A DNA stretch of 64,000 nucleotides. Origin: Symbiodinium microadriaticum (taxonomy: Eukaryota > Sar > Dinophyceae > Suessiales > Symbiodiniaceae). The stretch is from NCBI GenBank assembly GCA_001939145.1, contig LSRX01001325.1, positions 1-64,000 of the forward strand. Direction: 5' to 3'. Positions 54,117-64,000 of the stretch are shown piece after piece (the stretch's first letter is position 1; every line of letters starts with the position of its first letter). The translations under genes were made by a program, and so were the position numbers. The notes below the pieces were generated by a model, which saw only the letters and a list, made by a program, of their open reading frames with translations, made no database searches and had not been told where the DNA came from.

Positions 54117-56149
54117 ATTTGGAGTTCCTGTAATTGAAGTCTGAAATTGAAAATTCTTTTACTGTCGAAGTTTATTGGACAGTAGATCGTCGGCTCATGC
54201 TGGCTTCTGTTTTCACAAGTAGTATCACGACTCGATGCGATTCGACTTGTGCGGAAGCGCAGCCGAAGGACACGCCTGAGTGGCATCTTTGGCGGAACGC
54301 TCCAGTCCCAGAGCAGCCACTGGGTGGTGATCTGCCACCGAAACCTTGAGAAGTGCCAAAGCTAATCGATCTTTGTTCGTATGGGGCTAAAACGGCAGCT
54401 TTCATGAGTTTTCTGCTTGTTACAGTAGGGCCTCTGCCACAAGGTGCTGGCAAGACCATGCTAGGCCGACCACGTCCACTTTGCTCTGATTGTCAAGGAG
54501 GCATCGCCATGGAGGCGTCTTGGAACCATGTTTAGATTTCACAAGAGACGCAGGCTTGCCGGTGGGAGCGCGCTCGAGGTCATTCGAGGTCATGCGGAAG
54601 ATTTGTGGGTGGAGAGCGTCTCAAAAACGCGGTCGTGGCTCGCGTCGCACATCCAAGCTGATCGCTGGCAGTCACTGGCCGACGCAGCTCGCGCAGCTCG
54701 GGCGGCCCGGCGAGTCGACGGGCCGGATCCACCACACCGTCCATGAGCTTGAAGGGCATGGAAAAGGGGCTATCGAGACGCAGCCCTGCCGTCAGAGCAA
54801 AAAAAGAGTTGCGGATCACAGCATAGTCAAAGAGACCTGTTTGTGGCACTTGTCTCCTTTGATGGCCAAGAGGGCACTGCAGTGCAGGCACATGGTGTGA
54901 AGCTCAACATGTCTGCTGACGTGTGGGTCGCTTAGACGGCTGCGTGTGCCGTTGGCTTATGCATGATGGCAGTGTTTGTGTTCGCATCATTGTGAAGAGA
55001 GACTTCTGCAAGGCTCCACGGCGATGTGTGGACCCCGGAAGCCTATGCTGCAGGCCAGGGAGCACGTGTTCTTCAGGTCGCATGTGTGTCGTTATCGACC
55101 GTGCCCAGCTTTTCCGCTCATAGGACTTGGTCGCTTGTGACCTTTGACAAGGGGTGACACCTGCAGGAGCAGTCCTAGGGAGTCGTTCTGCGCAGCCTGG
55201 AGGATTCATCGGCACTGACATGGCTCGGGCCAGCTTCCGACGATTGCTGCGAAGTTCCGGTGTGACATCGAGCTTTGGCCTTGCAAGGTTATGGTAGCCG
55301 GAGGTAGCGTCATGTGTCGTTTGCCTGTTTGAGCCTTCCATCCGAAGCGCAGCAAGCCGTCACACAGCTCGTCTCAAGTACATATAATCGTTTGACGAAG
55401 GATGACAAACGGCTTCGTGTTCGTGGAAGCAGTTGGAGAACTGGGCTCTGACCTGAGGCCGGTGCCTGAGATTCACCTGTCGCTGCCTGCTTCATGTCCT
55501 GCAGTGTTCTTATGATGCTTCTGAAACCAGCCGGGTGTTGTTCTAGTCGCCGCAGGGCTGTCTTACAGTACCGGATGCTGTGCTGGAGGTGTCATGGTGC
55601 AGTGCGCGGCGTACCGGGTTTGTGGCACGTGCCGGGTCTGAGCTTCAAGTGCAGAATCACCGACATCCAAACTGCATGATGTGAACGCCGTGCTGACAAT
55701 GATCAGATGCAGGCCACAGTTTGTTGGGCAAGACAAGAGTGAGCAGCAAAGATTATGCTATTGCTGTTGCTCATAGTCGTTTGGATTGCAGCCGAAATAT
55801 AAGGCCTTGGTCGACGAAGCGCACAGTTTCGTGGATGAATTATGGAGCAGTACTTGGTGGGGTTTATTGTCAGATTGAAGTGTCGGGCAAGTCTGGGGCG
55901 AATGAAGACGATCAGTTACCGGAGTAATCATTCAGATGCGTCCGTTGAGGATCTTGAGGGTTTGCTAGGCGCAGATGAGAGATTCTTGTGCAGTCTTCTC
56001 GTAAAGTCTCGCCCCCGCCTGGCTTCGTTCTTAGGGCTGCAGCGTGGCCGTGCAGCAAAATGATCAAGAGCATCTCTCCTTAGGCTTGCCGTTGACTTGA
56101 CCTTGAATTTCACAGAGTTCGACAATCTGGAAGTTGTGCAACTTAGAGA
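54117..56149. other. No supported gene
   Basis: Frames on both strands up to about 145 codons, none with recognised features or consistent splice sites. Confidence 0.4.
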
Positions 56150-56150
56150 A

Positions 56151-56281
56151 GGTGGACACCAACGAGCAGCAGATCTGGTGTCGCATGTGCTGGCGGGACC
56201 TGGCCGAGTTTGCCAGGCTCCGAGCAGATGGAAGGGAAGAAGTGAAAGGCAATCCTTTCGAGTATCTCACTTCCGTGCAGG
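56151..56281 (+). CDS. Probable exon, unknown protein
   Basis: After TTAGAGAAG an acceptor-like AG|G leads into VDTNEQQIWCRMCWRDLAEF, then RLRADGREEVKGNPFEYLTS and VQ, followed by a GC donor (CAG|GCTGGT) or a GT donor 4 nt later. The frame reads like real protein with a CxxC pair. It may belong with the NHL exons downstream. No family assigned. Confidence 0.4.
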
Positions 56282-56284
56282 CTG

Positions 56285-58084
56285 GTAATATGACAGAATG
56301 CCCGTTCTAAGCTGGTTTGGCCTTAGGGCTGTGTTGTGGCAGGGGTCTTGCATGAGATGATAGCAGGTTGCTTGTGACCAACGCCTTAGCTCGACCTCAC
56401 TCGCCCCAAGCGCGTTTGGTTCGGTTCAGTCTCCCCTGTTGGACCGTCTTGCCTTATTCTTTCGGAGGAGCCGCCAAAGTGTGCCTGCCTCAGTTGGCCG
56501 TTCTGAGTGCATGAATTCTCGCGCTTCTGTCGTGTGCAGTTAACATAGTAGCTTGTGCACGTTATTTGGCGGAACCAGATCTGCGATAATTAGCCAATTT
56601 CGAACAGGTCTTGCAGAAGTACAGGATGCAAGTTCCGCCTTGCATCGCTTCGAGCCAAGGCCCTTGCCGCCGCTGTGAGTGCTGGCCAACGCATGCGTCG
56701 CCACGACGACACGTTAACTTCGCGGGCAACGCGAGGGACGAGTTCAGAAAAGCTGGCAATGCTTTGTGCATAATAATACGGGCTATTCTTCCCGCTACAT
56801 TGGATAGTTGCGGCTCAGTTTCTCCACGTTGGCCTGTGGCTAAGGTGGGCTGCATGTCGCCGAGAACGGCAATCAGAGGGCCCCTGTCTCAGTGAGGCTT
56901 CTGTTGCAAAGTTCAACTTCATGAGTAAGCTTCTTTCTCCGTCAGCCTGAAAATCAGCGCTCAATTTCGGCAGCCTGAGATTACTGTCGAGGCACAGTCC
57001 TTTGACCTCGCAACTTGTTGCGCTACGGCAACACAGGCCGCAAGATGCACCAAGATCCGCTTCGCTTCACTTGTCCGTGCCGACCATTTGCGCTGGTGGC
57101 CGCTCTTGGCTTGGTCTGGACCAGCCGCCTCCAGGCTGTTGGAGCCATCGTTCTTGGCTGCGAGCCGCAGGTCGTCTGCGTAAGTGCTTGTAGCTTGCTG
57201 GCCATGTTGCACTGTGAATGTGAAATTCGTGAAATCCTGTGCCATCGCCCAGTGCAGGTCTCATGCGACACGGCTTTTAGCTCGCTAGCTAACACATTCT
57301 GGGAGTCGCAGTGGAGTTATGCCAGTCTCATGAGGAGCTCGCGTGTTTTCTCGGCAGTGGACGCCTTAAGCTGCTTCCCAGAGTCAGTGTTCGATGGCAT
57401 GAATGAGGAAGAGATGGTCTTAGTATGAGCGAGTTTGAAGATGATCGAAGCAGTAGAAAAGCGTGTTTCCTGATCTGCAATGCATCATTTCACCAAATAC
57501 CGTGTTGGATGAGGCTATGCCGTGAATCGTCTCAGGGCTGCGCACTCGGAGCTTGTGTTTCGACAGTTTACTGCATCCGGTATCCGTCCACCGGCGTTGA
57601 CTGCTCAAAAGTTTGCGCCAACTCAATGTTTCAAGCCCCAGCTTAGTCTTTCCTTCGGTGGGGCAGCCCTAGGCGTGAGGTATTCCCTATTGCCTCAGGG
57701 CTGCGCAGGACAGAGCCGTCATCCCGCGTGCAAATGACGGCAGTTCTGCAGGCTCCCATGCGGATCGATGCTATGAGCCTCCGCCCCAGGACGTGTTTGA
57801 AATGAATTTTGGTTCGGGGAACTTCAGGATCGGGTGGTGGAAGCAGTCTCCCGGTCGCAGGGCCGGTGTTTGCTTCAGCCTCACAACATTCCGATATGTA
57901 GAAAGGGCCCGCGGTGACAGGGATTTGTTCCACATGTTTAGTGGTGCCTAGTCTATCGCGTTCACGCACTTGAAGCTTCAATGCTGATGCACTCTGCGCC
58001 GCCTGCCGGGCTGAGGGATAAAATTCTTGTCCGCCTGCCGCCAACTGTTGTCGTGAAAGGAACTCTTAGGGAGAACTGCGGTCT
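56285..58084. other. No firmly supported exon
   Basis: A plus frame of 137 codons at 57015-57428 (ending GMNEEEMVLV) is open but overlapped by minus frames. No domain recognised. Confidence 0.35.
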
Positions 58085-58205
58085 TTGGTAGCATTTTGGC
58101 TGGGCGTTCGAGTTGTTGCGATCCGAGACGACGAGCTCTTCATTGCAGACACGGACAATCATCGGGTGCTGCGGTCGTGGCCTCAACAATCTGCACGCAC
58201 CGTTA
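58085..58205 (+). CDS. NHL-repeat exon
   Basis: The frame reads VVAIRDDELFIADTDNHRVL, with the signature second half of an NHL repeat (LFIADTDNHRV), then RSWPQQSARTVM. NHL repeats form beta-propellers for protein or RNA binding. Both ends are approximate; a GT follows VLR and could be the donor. Same strand and repeat register as the exons at 60.0 and 60.6 kb, so probably one gene. Confidence 0.5.
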
Positions 58206-59164
58206 TGGCAGCCCCTAGCAACGACAGCATGGTGTGCCAAACAGGATCAAACAAGAGAGACGAGTTCACATCACAACACTCACCATTGGCGAGTCGTAAA
58301 CACCAAAGCAATGCCCTCATGAATCCCGAAGTCCTTTTTTCGTCTGCTTTTTGTTTTGAGAGGATCTGCCCACCAACGAGCCCATCTGAAGCACTTGCCA
58401 AGATTACCACGCGGGTGTGGCGCAGAAGCGCGTTAGTCCTCCGCGCTTCTGAGGGTCAGCACAAGCCCGAGCAATTCCTCAGTCGAGGTGCCGCACTCAG
58501 AGTTCTGTGATGTGCTTTTCCCCTACTTGCGACTCCCTTCTGTCCGGCCCCGCCCTGTCGCGATGCCAAAGCACATTTGCTGTTGCTGACTGTGCCTTCC
58601 GTCTGTGGTCCTCTCAATGTTCTTTCACTAGTTTCCCCTATGCTCACTGCGGATGGCTTGTTTATCTAACTGTGCCCTGTATGCTTTATTAGTCACGGTC
58701 CTTGTTGTTGTTTCTCGCTCTTGCCGGACAAGGACGACGGGCATCCGTTGCGCATTCTGGTTTCGAGCGCACAACCTTGGGAGCCAGGAGATCGAGGGTA
58801 CTTCAGCAGCTTCAGCAAAACCAACCCCTTAACTCCCGCACAACTCATGCTACATGCTACATTCCGTAGCAGCTTGCCCGGATCGTGACGCTTAGTCGCA
58901 CTGCCAGGTAGTTGCTGGTACTACAGGCATCGTGCGCGCACTTAGCCTTGGTTGACTTGCTTGGCATGGTAGGTGATGCCACCATGCATTGCATTTGGTC
59001 TGGTGCGTTGTTCTAGTGTAACTGCGAGAACAGCAGCCTGCTTATAAGACGGGTATGCTGCGTACTTACTCGAGCCCCGGAGTTGCTTCTGCTGTTGACA
59101 ACGACTTGAGTCGACAGCCTTCGCCCACTTTGCTTGTTGCATCGGTGCTCCAATCGTTACATTT

Positions 59165-59222
59165 GCATGTATATACACACACACGCACACACGCACACAC
59201 AGATAGATAGCTAGCTAGATAG
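59165..59222 (+). repeat. CA/GATA microsatellite
   Basis: (CA)n with CG interruptions, followed by GATA and CTAG units, in an intron between the NHL exons. Confidence 0.85.
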
Positions 59223-59549
59223 GCACATGGGTAGGTAGCTAGGATAGCTTAGACATGGAGGCGCTGTGAGAGTATGCCTTGTCAGATTTTGCATACTTAC
59301 AGTAAATACTTACAGACCCAACAGAATGCGAACTACTCCACCCGTACACAGAAATCCCAAATTCCCGAGGTCGCCAACTTGGTCGACCAAACCTGGGTAA
59401 CCCTTGGTCCTTTGGTGTGACCTTCACATGACTTATTCTGCAACACACATGTGTATGCTCGCAGGAGCGATTGATCTGCCAAGCCTTTGTTACCGTTGAA
59501 ACTTGGGACAAAGACAAGTACATATTCATATGATTCATATGTGTATAGG

Positions 59550-59860
59550 TACACACACACACGCGCGCGCGCTCGCCCNNNNNNNNNNNNNNNNNNNNNN
59601 NNNNNNNNNNNNNNNNNNNNNNNNNNNNNNNNNNNNNNNNNNNNNNNNNNNNNNNNNNNNNNNNNNNNNNNNNNNNNNNNNNNNNNNNNNNNNNNNNNNN
59701 NNNNNNNNNNNNNNNNNNNNNNNAAATATATATATATATATATATATGTAGATGTATATTTACACATATATATATATATAGATAGATAGATAAGAACATG
59801 GGAAACAAACACGCACACGCGCGCACACACACACACACGCACACACACACACACACACTT
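59550..59860 (+). repeat. Microsatellite with assembly gap (59579-59723)
   Basis: (CA)n/(CG)n runs into 145 Ns, followed by (TA)n, (GATA)n and (CA)n. Frames across the gap are meaningless. Confidence 0.95.
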
Positions 59861-60018
59861 GAGAAGGAGGTCTGCTCCCTCTCCTTCGTTTGTGCAGAGG
59901 AAGACAGTCGAAATTCCGGTGGAATTATGGGCTCGTGGTAGCCGCATGCACAAGCATCTCTCCCACGCTGCATCTGCTTCTCTATGTATTCGACTCAGTG
60001 CAACCGGACCCGCTCAAG

Positions 60019-60070
60019 GCTGGCTGTCGGCCTGAGCAACTACGATCGCCACAAGGTGTTGCCACAGACA
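60019..60070 (+). CDS. NHL-repeat exon, first half of a repeat
   Basis: Acceptor CTCAAG|GCTGG and donor ACA|GCAGGA (GC type). It encodes CRPEQLRSPQGVATD, the first half of an NHL repeat, ending in phase 1. Confidence 0.55.
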
Positions 60071-60573
60071 GCAGGAGGCTCAGAGCTAACGAAGACAGCA
60101 CATCATAATTACTTCAGCATTGGAGGAGAGGGAGGTTAACAAAAAAAACCCGGGCTTGGGTGGCTTTTCGTAAGAGACACCGTGAAAACCTGCAGTCAAA
60201 GTACCCGGACCCTCTGGCGAGCGTCCGTTCTTAGCGTGGTTCTTGACGAAGCGATAATCGACAGAGGATACAGAGGATAATCGGAAACCTGCCGCATTGG
60301 TGTACGTGGAGAGCCTGCCGGAAACACCGATGCGTAGCCACCACCTGTCAAGTTTTCTACTGCATGTAGCCCTCCACTTGTCGTATGCCCTCACACGTGT
60401 CAACGCTGTCATCGTGTTTGTGTGCGTGTGTCAGGAACCGGCGCTGCAGGCATTACTACAGGCGTACCTCGTCAAAGCTCCACGCAACCTTTTCAAGAAA
60501 CGTCCTGAGTATGACCTTGTATTTTTTAGGTCCTAGTTGCAATCGCAAGTCAAGTGTCTCATCCGTACTGCAG

Positions 60574-60603
60574 GCAGCGGGTTCTTATACGTGGCTGACA
60601 CGG
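60574..60603 (+). CDS. NHL-repeat exon, second half of the repeat
   Basis: Acceptor ACTGCAG|GCAGCGGG. Joined in phase 1 to the exon ending at 60070 it gives GVATDSSGFLYVADTGGN, a good NHL repeat, with the split exactly inside the repeat. The donor after ACACGG|GTGGGA gives a 30-nt exon; alternatively the frame runs on. Confidence 0.55.
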
Positions 60604-63246
60604 GTGGGAACCCAAGATTCTGCAGCTTTTTGCTTCGCTCTAGAGAGCAGTACAGTATTGGTTCGTCTTTGGGTTCTTTCAGCTACATGACTTTGAGTGC
60701 TCTTCGAACAGAACTGAGACACGTCGTCGAAACACTGACCATCGCCGCCGTTTGGCTCGAAGCTACGGCATCTTTGCACTGAGTTTAGAGTCCGTGCCAC
60801 GGGGTGGCCGGTCGAAATGTGCAGCACCTCGGGAACATTTGGTGCTTGTTCTTCGCGCACAGCAAGTGCAAGACGAAGCGCAAGTCAATTATGTACATCC
60901 TCCAGGCACTGGCTCGCACGGGACAATGAGTAGGCGGTCAAACTAACAGCCTTCAACTTCCCCGACATCTTGCGAGGCAGCACAAGTGCATAGCATCTAA
61001 GGAGCAGGACAAATGGAGGCACTTGCGCGACTGACGCTGCTGATGTTGCTGAGGCCGTCTGTTCAAGCGACCGTGCATGTGAGCCGAAGAGTCTGAGAGC
61101 GGCTTCCAAAATTCCTAGTGGCCAAGGCTGCCGAACACCGTGGCACAGTCCATGGGATGCTTTCACTACGGCTACGCCTGGACGACCCATGTATTAAGCA
61201 GAGCCTTCATGCATGCCGTGGGCTGTTGACTGCCAGGGCGTGGTTTGTGTGAGCTGCCGAGGAACGCCATGACAAACGTGACTGGCAACCCCTTCACCAA
61301 GATATCTGCTCCGGAATGCATCTCGCCAAAGCAGACGGATATTAGCTCTTCCAGATCTCCGGATGTATGCAAACCTGAAGGCCGTGCTTTTGTTCCTACT
61401 AAGGCCAGCTCCAGTGCCGAAATACCATTGGGTGCACAGGTTTCGGCTACTACCCCATCACTGGCTCCTGTGACTCCGGCTGAGCTTGAGCAGAATAGAC
61501 GTGAAGCGGATGTGTTGAGCCCCCCTAGTTCTGGATGACCAGCGACAACATGAGGCAAGGTATGTTTAGGTGTCCCCGGAGGAAGGGGTGCTGTTGTGAT
61601 GATTCTGGGCTTCGGCCAGGTTAAAGCTCAGGGGCGAACTTTCGTGTGACCCTCTCGGAAAGCCCGGGAAATCGGCCGAGGCTATCTCGGGGGGTCCGGC
61701 GGCGCCACCTGGGCAGAAAGAAGCCAGCAGACTTTTGCTTTGCCGGCGCATTATAGCACATGCTCGATTCTCCAGTAAGATGACGACGGGCGTTTTCGTT
61801 GTGAGGGCGTTTTGAAAAACGACATGGGCGGTTCTGCACAAGACTCGGTAATGCTTCTTCAATTGTCGTAGCATCCCTGGAACTGATCTGCATGCTCTTG
61901 GATTTGTCTTGAGGCTCTCTACGAGGCGAAGGGCGCCATTGCTGGACCACGCGAGCTTCTAAGCTGAAACGGTTGCTGGGGCCACGGAGGGCAAACAATA
62001 TCTTTGGTTGACAGGTCGCAGATTCAGTTGATTTGACGTCGTTGCGGCGAGATACTGCAACGGAGTTAATATTGTGGGGCATTCGCGGGTGGCCACACTG
62101 CAGAAGTGGCCATGTATGCTATCACGAGCCGATGCAAAGATCAGGTGCGTCTCGCCAGATCCGGCTTGCGTGTCGCTGCCGGACGCTAGCTTTCCAGGCA
62201 ACTCAGCTTGTCCGTTGCATTGCGACTACACCTTTGTTCGGAAGTTTCGGGCCTGCGATGGACGGAAGCATCCAGAAGCTATCTTGTCAGGTTCCACCCC
62301 TGAGAAGAGCATGAAAGCGTGGCCTGGGGGAGTCCAGCCGACTTCCTTGCAGTGCTGGCCACGAAGATCAGATGGTCAGGTGACCCGGTGCCGCATCTTG
62401 AAAGCATAGCGCAGAAAGTGTAGATGCAGCGATGTCTCACGGAACATGCTTTGCCTGTGGTGCCAGATTTATATAGCTTCGTGGGAGGGCACCTAGTGCT
62501 TGAGGCTTCTTCAGGCCGACCGGCAGGCTACTGTAGGCTGCATGGCTCACCATCGACACTTGCATGTGCCCTGCAATCCGTGCGTTTGTCTTGTGTCCGA
62601 GGAAACCAAACTGCCATCGTCCTCGAAGACACCCAGGTAGCCCAGTCGGTTAAGTATTCTAGCTGCAGAGGGCGTAGGATGAAGTTCAAGCCAGGACGGG
62701 TGGCCTGGACGATGTGAAGGCATGGTGAAAGTCACAGACTTGAAGGCGCGTGTCTCACGAGTCAGCGAGTAGCCTGTTTTTACCACATGGTTGATGCCAG
62801 AAATCCTTTGAGAGATTTGTTGAGGCAAGTTGACAGGGCAAGTACCAAGCACTAAAGGCTGTAGGTGTGAAGTGGCGCCAAAACTCTGGCCGACAAGACT
62901 CAATTACTCGCAGCTCGAGTTCGCGATATTCGGTTTTTGGCATGCAAGGGCGAGGAGACGTGCCAGCTCCGCTGCATGATGTGGCATGCCGGCAATTAGC
63001 TATTTATGGCTGGTCGGCAGCAGTCTCAACACCCTCCACGTTTTGATTGGCTTGTTCTAGATTCTAGGCATAATTCCGGTGAAGTAATTGTTATCCGCAC
63101 ACACACATGCAGCGGGCTAAAGTGCTGTTAAAGCATGTGCAACAGAGTGCAAGCCCCAAGAAAAGACATGTTGAATTGCAGTGGCTGGCTGTGCCTTGTG
63201 CCAAGGTCACCTCTTTGCTCGGTGTGGTCCATTGAGACTACTTCAG
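60604..63246. other. No firmly supported gene; possible exons
   Basis: Plus-strand frames at 61245-61538 (APVTPAELEQNRREADVL), 62074-62409 (Cys-rich: FPGNSACPLHCDYTF) and 62424-62717 (PDLYSFVGGHLVLEASS) could be exons of the membrane-protein gene at the end, but splice phases were not established. Confidence 0.35.
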
Positions 63247-64000
63247 ATGCGAGTGGCTCGCCAATGTGCTGGAATGGCATGCTGGGGACGAATTGCTACA
63301 ACGGAAACGGCCCGACGCCAGTGCGAGCGCAAAGGCTCCAGCACGGCACGTATCGAGTGCTGATGCAGACAACTGGAGTGCAGGTGCTAGGGCTACACAA
63401 CAGCTTTGGTGGCACGGTCTACAAGACCTGGGAAGAGGGTGCGCAACATTGCAAGTTCGAGTGCAGATCGTTTCTTTTGTGCCAGTTCTGGCAATACTCA
63501 AAGACTTATGGGTGCTACCTCGAGATTCCCTCTGAAGGTGTGGTGGGTTACCCGTTGACAACAGAGGGCCCTTTTCGGTCAGTGCGACTGGATAGTGAGG
63601 CAGCGGCCGATGTGGTAGCCGGTGAGATGCTCCAGCACAACTGCGTGGGGGACATGTCGCCGCTGCCAACCGCCATGCCGACAGGGAATGAAGTCCATCT
63701 CGTGGTTCCGGGCATGGAGTCCCCATCCACCGAGACCTCCACGCAAGGAGGGTGGCCATGGTGGGTCAGTTACTTGATTTTCATTTTTGTGGTGCTCTTA
63801 CTGTGTGTTGTGATAACAGCTGTTTGGATGGGACTGGAAGACCGCAAGAAACGGCGTGCAAGGGAAAAGAACGTCAGGGGCGCATGGGATCCGGCCGGCG
63901 GCCATGCCGGAGGCCATTCTGCAGAACAGGCTGGCTTCCTGCAGAACATCCACATGCCGCAGTTGCCGCAAACCTGGCACATGCCCAACATGCACCTTCC
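63247..64000 (+). CDS. Cys-rich single-pass membrane protein, partial, open at window end
   Basis: A frame open from about 63159 to the last base, with a probable acceptor TACTTCAG|ATGCGAG at 63246/63247. The extracellular-type part has CWNGMLGTNCYNGNG, then HCKFECRSFLLCQFW and YSKTYGCYLEIPSEG: Cys spacing like PAN/apple-type modules (inference). A Thr/Pro/Ser linker precedes a transmembrane helix, WWVSYLIFIFVVLLLCVVIT (63747-63806), then a stop-transfer basic stretch DRKKRRAREK and a Gly/His/Gln/Pro-rich cytosolic tail (GGHAGGHSAEQ, HMPQLPQTWHMPNMHL). This predicts a type I surface or endomembrane protein. Upstream exons and the C-terminus lie outside what can be read here. Confidence 0.65.

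Noticed and set aside
1..64000. CRISPR array or bacterial operon
   Set aside because: Tandem repeats present are satellite or microsatellite without unique spacers of constant length, and gene structure is eukaryotic.

Overview
The window looks like nuclear DNA of a dinoflagellate, probably close to Symbiodiniaceae. This is inference from several signs. The first 6 kb is full of degenerate TTTAGGG/CCCTAAA telomere-type repeat. Genes are cut into many small exons whose acceptors read AG|G and whose donors include GC. Retroelement debris and microsatellites are abundant, and a likely spliced-leader relic sits in front of one ORF. No bacterial or organellar gene arrangement is visible. Two N gaps (28365-29230, 59579-59723) and two single Ns (13342, 24104) show a draft assembly.

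Layout. 1-6030: telomere-like repeat in both orientations, with small palindromic elements embedded. 6-17 kb: mostly unassigned, with a decayed Ty1/copia pol (about 9.5-10.1 kb, minus), a 65-bp satellite (10.65-11.83 kb) and several microsatellites. 18.0-19.2 kb: a minus-strand protein fragment that looks transposon-derived. 21.36-26.40 kb: a minus-strand gene of about 16 exons with phase-consistent splice sites, encoding an acidic, 18-residue-repeat protein of unknown function. 28.4-31.1 kb: a gap and simple repeats. 31.3-44.2 kb: a dense, apparently intronless, plus-strand array of ORFs. 44.3-49.9 kb: no supported gene. 49.9-54.1 kb: exons of a polypeptide GalNAc-transferase-like enzyme with ricin-type lectin repeats. 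56.1-60.6 kb: small exons, including NHL-repeat exons. 63.25 kb to the end: the 3'-open part of a Cys-rich single-pass membrane protein.

The array at 31.3-44.2 kb is the most interesting part. In order it encodes an apurinic-type endonuclease, a reverse transcriptase fused to zinc fingers and a ubiquitin-specific-protease domain with its catalytic Cys, His and Asp all in place, an unknown protein with a spliced-leader-like sequence just upstream of its ATG, a small basic ORF, an atypical kinase-like protein, a short ORF, a 2-oxoglutarate/Fe(II)-oxygenase-like protein, a sugar-transferase-like protein and a proline-rich zinc-finger-like protein. Around twenty tiny same-sense hairpins (type GGGGGCTTTGCCC, GGGGACTTGGTCC, GGGGCCTTGGGCC) are scattered through these ORFs and the spaces between them. 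Their arms change in a compensating way while the loop stays similar, and they occur in different reading frames. That points to a nucleic-acid-level element rather than a peptide motif. Whether the array is one large non-LTR element with captured host enzymes, or a LINE plus neighbouring retroposed or host genes, cannot be decided from the sequence alone.
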